64,000 bases of DNA from Pelagophyceae sp. CCMP2097 (lineage: Eukaryota > Sar > Pelagophyceae), in contig MU657165.1 of NCBI GenBank assembly GCA_026770575.1, positions 967,897-1,031,896 of the forward strand, in the 5' to 3' direction. The first letter of the stretch is position 1, and each line of letters opens with the position of its first letter. Shown here piece by piece: positions 19,652-29,813 of this stretch. The notes beneath the pieces are model-generated. The model was not told the origin of the DNA, ran no database searches, and saw only the letters and a program-made list of their open reading frames with translations. A program made the translations under genes and the position numbers.

Positions 19652-22600
19652 TTAGCGCGCTTGGTCGGCGTCTCGGAGGGCCTGCTGGAAGGCGGGGAGG
19701 TTACCGCCCGCGTCGCACATTTGGTAAAAGTGGGACTGCGGGTCGGCGAGGAGTTTCGCCGGCGAGTCGTCCTCGGCGAGGCCGCCCTGCGCGAGTACGA
19801 GGACGCGGTCGCAGTGGACGATGGTGCCGAGGCGGTGCGCGATGGTGATGCGTGTGGCCGTGCTGAGCGGCCCGCAGCGGAGGAGGTCTTGGATGCGCGC
19901 GTCCGTCGTTTGGTCGACGTTTGCCGTCGCCTCGTCCATGAGCACGAGGCGCGACTTGCGCGCGATGGCCCGCGCCAGGCACAAAAGCTGCCGCTCGCCG
20001 AGCGAGAGGTTGCCGCCGAATTCGGAGCACACGAAGTCCAAAGCGAGCTCGGCGACGGCCTCGTTCGCGGCGCCGTTTGCGTCTGCGTTGGTGGCGCCGC
20101 CGCGCGATTGCTCCAAAGCGAAGACGAGGTCGGCGTCGGACCGCTCGTCGAACATGTCGAGGTTGTAGCGCACGGTGCCGGCGAAGATGGTCGGGTCCTG
20201 CGGCACGATTGCGATCTTGCCGCGGAGCGCGCGCAGGCCGACTGTCGCAATGTCGATGCCATCGATGAGGACGCGGCCGGCCTCGATGGGGTAGAGGCGC
20301 AGCAGGCACTGCAGCAGCGTCGACTTACCCGCGCCCGTGCGGCCGCAAATGCCGAAGGACTTGCCCGCGTCGAACGTCACCGACAGACTTTTCAGCGCCG
20401 GAGAGGCTTGAGTCGAGTAGCGCATGGTGACGTTTTCGAACCTGACCTCGCCGGGCGTGGTGACGAGCCATTTGGCGTCGTCGGTTTGGAGGTCTAGCGG
20501 CGGTTCCGACGGATTCTCGAGATACTCCAAGATCCTTTCAACCGCGTTGAGCGCCAGCTCCAGATCCGTGTACGTCCGCAAGAGCATGATCATGGCGCCG
20601 GTGAAACCGACTGCGTACGTGAGGACGAGGCCTGCTTGGGGTGGAGAAAGCGCGGCAGACGAGTACAAAACGACCGTCGTCAAGCCCTGCACGACGGCGC
20701 CCAGCGCATTCAAACGAATCGAGAGCCAAAAGTTGACGGCGTTGAGGTGCAGCTCGGCCGAGTTGGTGCGGTCGACCAACATTGAAAACTTTGCGGAGAA
20801 GCACGTCACCGCGCCGTCGAAGGCGCGGAGCGTGGCCAAGCCGTTGAGGCTCTCGTTGAAGCAGGAAAACACCTAGGGACAGGGCCATTCTATGGACGGC
20901 GACGGCAAATCAGATACTGACCGGCGACTTGGTCGTCGAGTCGATTCGCTTGAGGTCGCGCGCCACTCGGAGGTACGCGATGCAGACTTTGTACGAGATA
21001 TACAGCACGGGGAAGAAGCACGGCAGCAGCAGCGGCACGTGCGCGCCAATCGCAAAGAGCGAAACCAGAGGCTGGACGGCGCCTCTGATGACAAAGGTGA
21101 CCGAGTTGCCGACTTGGCGGTCCACGGCCTGGATGTCGGTCGAGAAGCGGTTCTGGATTCGTCCGACGGGCGACCGGTCGTACCAGCTCGTCTTGCTGCG
21201 CAGCACGGCCCAGCTCAGGCGCTCGTGCAGCGCCTTGCTCGCCTTGATGACGCCCCAGTTTGAGGCGACCATGGCGAGGAAGAGGTCCAGGACGAAAAAG
21301 GCCGTCCAGGCGACGTAGACGAACATGGCGCGGCCAACGGGGGCCTCGCCTTTCTCCATACCCGCGATCCAGTCCGTCAACGCGTTGGACTGGAGGTACT
21401 TGAACGGCGGCGCAACGACGAAGAGCAGGCAGCCCAGGCCGAACCAGAATCCCGCCGAGCCGAGGTAGAGACCGAAAACCTTGATCGCCGGTGCGCCCGC
21501 CTTGCGCTCCTCGGCGCCGACGAGGCGCCCGGCCGCGAGGCGCGACGACTCGTCCTTGTGCTTCGGCGCCTCGGCCTGCTTCTTCGCCACCGCGACGACT
21601 TGGCCGCCCGCGGCGGCCGCCGCCTTGTCCTCGAGCTCTGCGAAGAGCGCTTTCCCGCGCTGCGTCGTGCGCAGGGCGGCGGGCTCGCCCTGGGCGGCGA
21701 TGGTACCGTCTGCCGCGACGACGACGACGAGGTCCGCGGCGGAGAGGCCGAGCGAGACCTGGTGCGTGGCGAGAACGACCGTCTTGCCCTTGCGCACGAG
21801 GCGCTCGAGGATGACCCTGGTGTAGAGGTGTTCGCCGACGTGGACGTCGACGGCGGAGAGCGGGTCGTCGAGGACGTATACGTCTGCGTCTTGATACAAA
21901 GCCCGCGCCAGCTGGATGCGTTGCTGCTGGCCGCCGCTGAGCGAGATGCCGCGCTCGCCGACCTCAGTCAAGTCGCCGGCGGGGAACTGCGCTAAATCGT
22001 CGGTTAGAGCGCACGCCTCGACGACGTCGAGGTACTTCTTTTCCTCGTACGCCCTGCCGAAGGTGATATTGTGGCGCAGCGTCGCGTTTTGGCACCACGA
22101 CTGCTGCGCGCAGTAGGCGAGGCTCCCGCGCACTTTAGCGGACCCGCGGACCTGCACAATCTCGCCGAGGATGGCCGCCAGGAGCGAAGACTTGCCGCCG
22201 CCCGTGATCCCCACCACGACGCACAACTGGCCCGGCGCCACGTGCAGATCGATGCCGCGGAGCGTCAGCAGCTTTCGGCCCTCGCCCGACTTTTCCTCGT
22301 CGTCGCCGAGGAGCGGCGACTCTACGGCGCCGTCGTCACTTTTGGTCTTGAGGCCTCCCCAGATAAAGTCCGATTTGGTGATTGCGATTGCGCCCTTTTG
22401 CAGCCCGTCATCGTCGTCCTTTTTCAGCGCTCGAGCGTCCACCTCGGGCGCGTCGAGGAAGGCCTCGATTCGTTGGAGTGAGAAGTACCCTGTTGCGATA
22501 TTGTTGACGTTGGACGGCACCTGCGCCAGCACGACTCGCAGGTTGTCCAGCAGCGTCAACACGGTGAACCCCGTCGCGGCATCAAAGGGTTTGCCCAGCG

Positions 22601-24410
22601 CGGCGGCGAGGACCAGGAACGTGGCCATGCCCATTAAAGGCGGCGTGGCGTTGATGACAGTGAAGATGCCCGTAAAACACTTCAAAAGCCTCCTCAAAAT
22701 GGCAAGATCGACGGCTCGTCTTTTCGCGATCGAGGCGGCGATGCCCTTTTCAAAGGCGAGCATCTTGATGATCCGGGACCCCTGCAGAGCCTCTGTGATG
22801 AGCTCCATTCGAGACGACCGAGCTTTGAGAAAGGCCTTAGTGTGTTTGGCCATTTCCTTGAAAATGCGGCCGTTCAGAGTGCCCAACACAAACATGACGC
22901 CCAAAGCGCCGACGGCGGCGATGCCGACGAGGTAGAACAGACCCGCGAGCGTCACCGCGAGCTGGAGCAGCGGCCCCCACGTCCAGTGGAAGTTGGCTAC
23001 CGCAGTGAGGACGTTTTGAATGTCGGCCGACATCAACGCGACGACCTCTCCGACGCGCCCGACGCCGTCGGCCGACATGTCCAGCCGCGAGCCCTTTGTG
23101 TAGAGCAGCATCATCAGAGCGCCGCGGCACCGCGTCGCCACGCGCCGCTGCAAATAGTTTTGCCTAAATGAAGGCGCGTCAAAGGGCGGCGATTCAAAGG
23201 GCAATCCAGAGCGCCAAAGAGAGGCCGTCAAAGGGCGCTTCAGACAAAGGGAGGCGCCGCGCGGGACTCACGCCGTGTCGAGGCAGGCCTGCGCCACGGG
23301 CCCGAAGAAGAGCGCCCCGCAGGCCGCCCAGCCAATCGCGTCCTGTGTGCCAAACTTCCGCAAGATGGCGTAGAGGCCCAAAGGCTGCGCGTAGGCCGAC
23401 GCGACGTAAAAGAGGCGGCAGACGCCAGACCCGATAAAGTGCGCGGGCGCGAGCCAGGCCAAGTGGCAAAAGAGGGCCACCGTGCGCGCGCGGTCCGACG
23501 TCGCCGCCCGCGCCCGCGTGGGCGCGCCCGTTTCCGAGTACGCCTCTCGACCGTACGTCGACGCCGCCGACTTGAAGACGGCCTCCTCCAGCGCGGGCCA
23601 CGAATGTTCGACGCGGTCGCCGCGCATCAACGGCGGCAGGTCCTTCTCGCCGAGCTTGTCGCCCGAGCCGTGCGCGCGCTTGCGCACGAAGAGGTCGTTT
23701 AGCCAATTGAAACTGACCACTTCGTAAAGGCCGCACGACAACTCTTCCGGCGAAGGCGATTCGTTGGCCGCGACCATCAGATGCTTACGCGCGGCGGCGC
23801 AGCTCAACAGCAGCGGCGCGTGCGCCAAGAGGGCCCAGAACGACGCGCGGCCGGCGAGTCTTTCCAAGTCGCCGGCGATAATCAGCGCCCAGGGCACGTC
23901 GCGCAGCGCCGCCGCCGCCGCTCCGCAGACGAAGACGAAGATGAGGGGCGAGTGTCTCCGCCGCTGCAGCGCCTTGTACTCTGCGCCGTCGGCCGTGGCC
24001 GCGATTGCCCACGCGCAACACCGCAGCAACTGCGATGCGGCGACGAGCGCCGCTTTCGCCACGGTTTCGTTTGCGTCGTCGGCGTGCTGGCCGCAGCGCA
24101 CGGCTGCGACAACTGCGCCCATGAGATAGTACATCGCCGCGACGTAGAAGAAAAGTTGGCGGAGGTACAAACCTGCGCGCGACTTGACCCAGCCCTCGCC
24201 GCATTCATCCCGCTCCACGTCGGGCACGAGGTTCTCTTCTGCGCCGTCGAATTCGACACGCGAATAAGCGGGCCGCTTGCGCTGCAAAAGGCGCCGCGCC
24301 GACGCGTGGGCGTAGGCCAGCCAGCCTCCGGCGAAGAAAACGAGCGCCGCGCCGATGAGGCACGACGCAGCCTCGCCGGAACGCGTCAGCGTCTGCGCCA
24401 GAGGCATCAT
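19652..24410 (-). CDS. ABCC-type (MRP) multidrug/conjugate transporter
   Basis: Exons 24410-23272, 23163-20922 and 20872-19652, about 1533 residues. An N-terminal hydrophobic region is followed by two TMD-NBD halves. NBD1 has Walker A GITGGGKSSLL, signature LSGGQQQRIQLARAL and Walker B VYVLDDPLSAVD. NBD2 has GRTGAGKSTLL, LSLGERQLLCLARAI and LVLMDEATANVD. The ABCC hallmark SPVFSCFNESLNGLATLRAF is created exactly across the second intron (49 nt), which supports the splice model. ABCC pumps export glutathione or other conjugates from the cytosol across the plasma or vacuolar membrane. The ATG at 24410 is the first in frame; the open frame continues upstream to about 24488 without ATG, so an extra 5' exon is possible. 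Canonical residues of both ATP sites appear intact. Confidence 0.9.
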
Positions 24411-24783
24411 CTGTCTCGCGAGCGGAGACCACAGACCACGAGAGGGCGGCGGCCTCGACGGGCGCGCCCGCGGGGTGGTCGACGACAATAGAACTTGCCC
24501 CTTGCACGCGCCTTCGTTCGAACTTCGGCTCGGTTCACAATCAGGTCCTGGGAAATTTCGTCACGAAAACAATTAGACGAAAAACCGACGAAAAAAACGT
24601 TGAGCCGGGCTTCAGCGAGCGTCGGGACACCCCGGGCCGACTCGGAGCGTGCCGGACCCGGGCGAGGGCGGGTTTAGGCTGGATTCCGCGTAGAGCGCCG
24701 GAGCCGGCCGCGGGGTTGCCGGCCGCGCATCGAGTCGCCGTCGCGGCTCGCGTGCGGCGCCTATTGCTCCCGGCGGTGCCGCC
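24411..24783. other. Divergent spacer between ABC transporter and beta-propeller gene
   Basis: Holds the 5' ends of two divergent genes. No independent gene or clear promoter motif is seen. A short alternative minus-strand frame (ATG near 24507) could be an upstream exon of the transporter. Confidence 0.35.
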
Positions 24784-25890
24784 ATGGCCGAGGCGCGATC
24801 GCGCTGCGACTTTTTCAGCTGCCACACGTCCGCCGACGGCCTGCTCTGGCTCGGGAGCCGCGCGGGGTCCGTCTGCGCCTACGATGCGCGGCTCCACGCC
24901 GTGCGAGCGCTGTGGCTTTCACTGGACACGGTCCTCGCGCTCCGCGCCCACGCGTCGCACTCCGCCGTCGCCATCGAGGCGCACAAGGGCGTGCTCCACA
25001 TCGTCAGGCGAGTGCCCGCCGCAGGCACGCGGGGAGCGGCAACGCCAGAGTTGCCTTTGATAGCTACTCGATTGCAGACACGGGCCACGCCCTTAAAGCG
25101 TCGACGCCCATCTTCGTCGACGCGGCCCGGTCCGCCGTCGATTGCGCCGAGGTGTGCGTCTGCGAGCGCTCGCCCCACGTCCTCGTCGCGTGCGGTTTTG
25201 AACTCTCCATGTGGTCCGTAACCCGCGGCGCGGCGCCGCAGCTGCTGGCGCGCCTCGCCGCCCCGCCGGAATCGCTCGGCCCCATGGCGCTCGACCGCGG
25301 CGTCGCCGCCGTCGCCGGCGGCGGCAATTGCAGGATGCTCCGCTTCCCCGAGGCGGCGGCCGAAACGGCAGACTTGGCCGTCGCGGCGCCGCATGCCGCG
25401 CTCGCCGCGACGGCCGACTTCGCCGTCGGCGCCGCAGATTTCCTCTGCTTTATCCGCGACGACGATGCCAGGCCGAACCGACTCGCCGTGATGCATCGCG
25501 ATACCGTCCGCGTCTACGACCTCGGCGCGGCGCCGACGATTCAATGCTCCTGGAAGCTGCGCGGCGACGTCACCTGTACGCTCCCGGCGCGCGCCGGACG
25601 CGTGCACGCGCTCACGACGGCGGGCATCGAGGTGCGCTCTCGAAACGCCATGCGTCGCGGCCCCGCACCTTTGAGCGCAGGTCTGGGCCTGCGCCCCCGA
25701 GCCGCGGCTGCTGTACCTGCAGCAGTTCAAGAGTTCGTGCTTTTCCGCGAAGCTGGCCCGGCAGCGCGTGCCGATCCACGGCGGCGACGGCGTCGCCGGC
25801 TGCTTCAAGCTCTTGCAGCGCTGCGCAAGAGACCTCGACCCCGAACCGCACGGCGACGTCACAACCGCCGTGCCCGCCGCAGGGTCGTAG
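24784..25890 (+). CDS. Beta-propeller-like (WD/CNH-type) protein of unknown role
   Basis: Exons 24784-25007, 25049-25631 and 25681-25890, 338 residues. The first intron starts with GC in the classic GC-AG context (AG then GCGAGT) and is 41 nt; the second uses GTGCGC. The sequence is a series of short beta-strand blades (GLLWLGSRAGSVCAYDARLH, SPHVLVACGFELSMWSVT, NRLAVMHRDTVRVYDLG) typical of a seven-bladed propeller. No canonical WD dipeptide register is kept. The C-terminal helix region (LLYLQQFKSSCFSAKLARQR) resembles the region after the propeller in vesicle-tether subunits, but I cannot assign it. It is probably a scaffold protein. Confidence 0.65.
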
Positions 25891-25998
25891 GCGACGTATG
25901 AGACGGCATCAACTTTAACGGCATACCGACTGACGCAGGGTTCCGAGGTCTCGAGAGTCCCCACTCGCTTCGGCGGCGAGAAAAGCGCTTCATCGGCG

Positions 25999-27004
25999 TT
26001 AGTCCTTTTTTGGTCGCTCTTCGCCGCCGATGATCTCGAGGACGGCGTCGGCGGTGGCGTACTGCGCCTTGTGCCGGTCGAAGAGCAAAACGAGGCGGCC
26101 GCAGAACTCAGCGTGGACCTACCCCCGCGCCGTGCGCAGACGACCCACCGGGGCTCTTCGCAAGAGCGTTTCCCGCATCTCCGGGGAGACGTGTCCAGGG
26201 GAAACTCACCTTGTCGACGGTGGCGTCGAAGTTTGCGTCGTCGCGCGCGACCTTGGGCACGGCCATGGGTTCGCCGATTACGGCGACGAGCGAGACCTTG
26301 CGCGGCAGCAGCGGCGCGAGCCAGCTCCGGCCGAAGACGAGCGGCACCGCGACGTGCGCCTTGTCGCAGAGCCAGAGGCGCTGCTTGAGCAGGAAACCGC
26401 TCGGCAGGTACATGTCGTTCTCCCCAAAGGAATACGCGGGGATGAGCGGCAGGCCGAACTCGACTGCTAACTTGACAAAGCCCTTGCGCGTCTTCCAGAA
26501 GGCGACGTGCCTGCCCGGCGCGGCGCGCATCTGCTCTGCCTCGCCGCCGGGGTAGACGAACAACGACCTCCCAGAGTTGAGCACTTTGCGGGCCACGGCC
26601 GCAGAGGCGTCGACGTTGCCCGTCCACATCAGGAGCTCGCGGTAGCCTGGGACCTTGAAGACGACGGACGCGGCCAGGTCCCGTCGGTCCACGGGCCAGA
26701 CTTTGTCGGAGAACCAGCCTGCTACATCAGTCATAAAAATGGCGTGGTTAAACGAGACGACGCCGTGCGGCGCCGCCGCGAGGATGCCCTGCTTGCACGC
26801 TCGCAGCTTTTCCGGCTCCTCGACGACGACTTTGCAGTCGTTGAAGAGCCACCTCGCCAGCGTCTTCCAAAACCAGTGCTTCTGGAATTCCACCCAGATT
26901 CCACCCGCCGCCGTCCGCTCCAGGCCGCTCAGGTAACACCGCGGCAGGTAGACGCCGATGCAGCCGATGCAGACTCCCAGCGCGTGGATCCAAATGTTTG
27001 CCAT
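25999..27004 (-). CDS. DGAT2-family diacylglycerol acyltransferase
   Basis: Exons 27004-26210 and 26118-25999 (91-nt intron, donor GTGAGT), 304 residues. Near the N-terminus is a hydrophobic segment (ALGVCIGCIGVYLPRCYLS). Family blocks follow in order: APHGVVSF, VFKVPGYRELLMWTG, VYPGGEAEQM, RKGFVKLAVEFGLPLIPAYSF, and a tail with RLVLLFDRHK and AVLEIIGG. DGAT2 enzymes make triacylglycerol from diacylglycerol and acyl-CoA at the ER or plastid envelope. The usual HPHG motif reads APHG here, so the first histidine, often needed for activity, is replaced. The enzyme could have altered activity or a different acyl acceptor. The intron splits off the last 39 residues, which clearly belong to the family. 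Confidence 0.85.
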
Positions 27005-27101
27005 GGCGCGCGCGCGCGAGGACCCGCCGCCGCCGGAATCGCCCGGTCCGATTTCTCAAACGTGCCAGTGCGACTTGAACATCTCTGAACTTCCAATTTT
27101 T

Positions 27102-27235
27102 GAGGACCCGAAGGGCCCTTGCCGTAAACTGACGTTGATTTTTCAGGACCCGAAGGGTCCTTGCCGTTTATTCAACGTCAGTTTACGGCAAGGGCCCTTC
27201 GGGTCCTTTGATTGAAGGATTACCAGGGGCAATTA

Positions 27236-27267
<32 letters not shown>

Positions 27268-27592
27268 CGTTTGTCTGTCCGTCGCCGGGTCCATCCGTGA
27301 GGTTCCACCTTTGGGAAGAAAAAAAACAGCAACTCGGNNNNNNNNNNNNNNNNNNNNNNNNNNNNNNNNNNNNNNNNNNNNNNNNNNNNNNNNNNNNNNN
27401 NNNNNNNNNNNNNNNNNNNNNNNNNNNNNNNNNNNNNNNNNNNNNNNNNNNNNNNNNNNNNNNNNNNNNNNNTAAGGAGGATTTGAAAGTTCAGCGATTA
27501 GTTAAATAATTTCAATTATTTACGTGGGCATTGCAATGGGATTTGGCTGTATCCTTCGGGTCCTCCGTGTGCCTCCGGCGCGCTCTTGTAAT
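27102..27592 (+). mobile_element. Dispersed repeat with tRNA-like core, copy 2 (135-N gap)
   Basis: Same order as at 1793-2283: inverted GACCCGAAGGGCCC-type pairs (here with an extra half unit at 27102-27146), a TCTG/TTTG microsatellite, then N from 27338 to 27472 where the tRNA-like part should be, and the shared 3' end. It begins within 100 bp of the DGAT2-like start codon, so it may overlap that promoter. Confidence 0.65.
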
Positions 27593-28003
27593 ACGGCAAG
27601 GGCAATTTTGTCTGTCCGTCCCGGCCGTCCTTCTGTCTGTCCACGGGTAAATCCGTGAGGTTCCGCCTTTGGGAAGAAAAGGTCAGCAACTCGGCCGATT
27701 CAGCGATTGGTGGTTGATGCGATTGCTAAAATTGGGAGTGGAGGTCGAGCAGGGGCCTCATTGGAATCATCATAGAAGAAGTTTTTGGTCACAGGTTCGA
27801 ATCTGGTCGGCCGCAAAAAAAACAAAAAAGAAATAGCTCAATAAGAAATTAAAAAATAAAAAATAAAGATAAGGAGGATTAGAAGGTTCAGCGATTAGAT
27901 AAATATTTTTAATTATTTAGGAATCCTCTACGTGGGCATTGCAATGGGATTTGTCTGTATCCGAAGTCGGGTCCTCCGTGTGCCTCCGGCGCGCTCTTGT
28001 AAT
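27593..28003 (+). mobile_element. Dispersed repeat with tRNA-like core, copy 3 (ungapped core)
   Basis: Tandem to copy 2 and lacking the 5' inverted pair. It shows the whole tRNA-like segment at about 27692-27814. A GGCCGATT arm near its start can pair with the GTCGGCC near its end, and B box GGTTCGAATC lies at 27794-27803. An A-rich stretch follows immediately. The distance between the A-like and B boxes (about 90 nt) is longer than in a normal tRNA, so this is a degenerate or extended tRNA-derived module rather than a tRNA gene. Confidence 0.6.
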
Positions 28004-28011
28004 AAACATCA

Positions 28012-28130
28012 CTAGGAATTCCTAGGAATTCCTAGGAATTCCTAGGAATTCCTTGTAGATCTAAAAATAGTCCACTTGAACGGAACTCTAGTCTTGGAGA
28101 CACGTGAGTCGTGTAGGAATTCCTACAATT
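28012..28130. repeat. Cluster of TAGGAATTCCTA palindromes
   Basis: Four overlapping AGGAATTCCT units at 28012-28053, another at about 28112-28124 and a CTAGTCGACTAG palindrome beyond it. The same unit appears at 53832-53843, 59273-59333 and 59938-59949. Confidence 0.75.
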
Positions 28131-28203
28131 GTAGCTAGTCGACTAGTCGCGACTGTCTCTTGAGGCGCGCGCTGAGCGGCGGCGCGGGGGTCCTTCAAGG
28201 TTT

Positions 28204-29556
28204 TTAGTTCGGCTGGAGTTTGAGCCACTTTTCCGCGGGGACGATGTCGGCGCACTCGCGCTGCAGCCGGAGGCGGAGGTCCGGGTCGACGTCCTCAATC
28301 TTTTTCAGGAGCGCCGCGCAGAAGGCCTCGAATAGCTTCGGAGCGTCGACGCGCTGCGCCGTCAGCGCGAGCGCGGTGCGCGCCAACGAGTTGGCGCCGA
28401 GCCTGTTCAGACCCACCTTGGCATTTTTTTGCTTTACGGGCGTGGTCTCGAGCTGATGCAGCAGCGCGGCCGCGGCGGCTGCGCAGAACTCGGCATCGGC
28501 GGCGCCGCCGGCGTCAAAGGCCCAGAGCACGTTGGCGATCTCCTGCGTGTCGTACAGCCGGAGGCTCCGCCGCGCGCGCTGCGCGGCGCCGGCGAAGAGT
28601 TTTTGGCGCGCGGGCGTCTTGGCCGCGCCGCCAAACAGCGCGTAGGCCAGCAGGATCCTGGAAAAGTCGCGCGGGCCCAGGTGCTCGATTCGCGCTAAAG
28701 CCTCGGCGGCGCAGTCCTCGAAGAGCTGCGGCGCCTCTTGGCGCGCCTCGGAGTAGGCTCGTACGACGTCCGCAAAGTCCTTGTGCGCTAGCCTCGCAAG
28801 CTTCGGCTGCGTAAGCTCGTCGGCAATGGCCGCCAGCAGCGCCGGACCGTTCACCGCCAAAACCTCGAGCTGCACGTACCGACGCGCCACCGCCGCCAGC
28901 ACCTCGGGCCTCCAGCGCCCGCCCGCGCAGCTCTCGGCCGAATGCTCGAGGAAGAGGTCGAGGCGCCGGCGATCGTCGAGCGCCTTGAGGTCGAAGGTGC
29001 CGAGCTTCGCGATGGCGCGGATCTTCGACAGCTGCTGGAAGGCGGCGGCTATCGTGTCGATATCAAAGTCTTGGCGCCGGTCCTCGAAGAGCTCGAGCAC
29101 GCCTCCTCCCGTATGCTGGCCCCGCACCAACAACGCGAGCGCCTGCTTCGCGGCGGTTTTGGCGTCGGGCGGCCCCACGATGGAGACGATCATCGGGATG
29201 CCGTAGCCGCCGAGGCACGTGCCGTGCATCGCCGCTCGAACCTTTTCGTAGTCGCCGCCCGCGGCGAGCGTCACGTGCGCCACGCCCTTGTTCAGGCCAG
29301 TGTCCGCGTCCAGCTCCAGAGACACCGACGCGACGGCGGACTGCAGGCCGAACCTACGCGGCGCGGTGCCGCGCCGGGCCGCGGAGGACCCGGTCTCGAT
29401 TGTTACTTACGCAGTCTCGATCGTCTTCGCGATGATCTCGACGGGGATGCCGCGGACGCGGAGAACTGTCGTCGTCCTCACCGTCGAAAGTCGATCCGTC
29501 GAAGCGCCGGGCACCCTGCGCAGCGCCGACCGCGCCGCGCGCGCCAAGAGGGCCAT
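28204..29556 (-). CDS. RRM / octotricopeptide-like repeat protein, probably organellar
   Basis: Exons 29556-29411 and 29353-28204 (57-nt intron, canonical GTAAGT donor), 431 residues. The start (MALLARAARSALRRVPG) is Arg/Ala-rich and lacks acidic residues, like a mitochondrial presequence. Across the exon junction runs an RRM-like fold: VLRVRGIPVEIIAKTIETAF, then NKGVAHVTLAAG as RNP1. The remaining about 290 residues are helical pairs with motifs such as ALARIEHLGPRDFSRILLAY and DTQEIANVLWAFDAGG. These match the helical repeats of RAP/FASTK or octotricopeptide proteins, which bind organelle RNA. The role is probably organellar RNA processing or stability. The junction exactly completes the RRM, which supports the model. 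Confidence 0.7.
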
Positions 29557-29813
29557 GAGCCCCTCGCGATCGCTGTAATTTGGCGAAGGTGTCTGTGGGG
29601 GGTTCTCCAATGTTCTCCAGCTGGATCCAGACCGAGCGCGCCCGCGACGGGCCGCGCCCCGCCAGCGTCGCCCACGGAACCTCTGAGGCACCTCGGCAAG
29701 ACTGCTCTTGTCTCGACGACACTGCTTCGTCCCAACGACACCCACCAACACCGGGCGGCCGCGGCGCGGACTAGGTATGTCTTCTTTATTGACGAAGGCG
29801 CAGCCGCGGCGCC

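Noticed and set aside
23164..23271. Two separate half-size ABC transporters
   Set aside because: Introns at 23164-23271 and 20873-20921 join the exons in phase and rebuild conserved ABCC sequence, so it is one full transporter.
27692..27814. A functional tRNA gene
   Set aside because: Box spacing is too long, no clear anticodon arm, and it lies in a repeated element.
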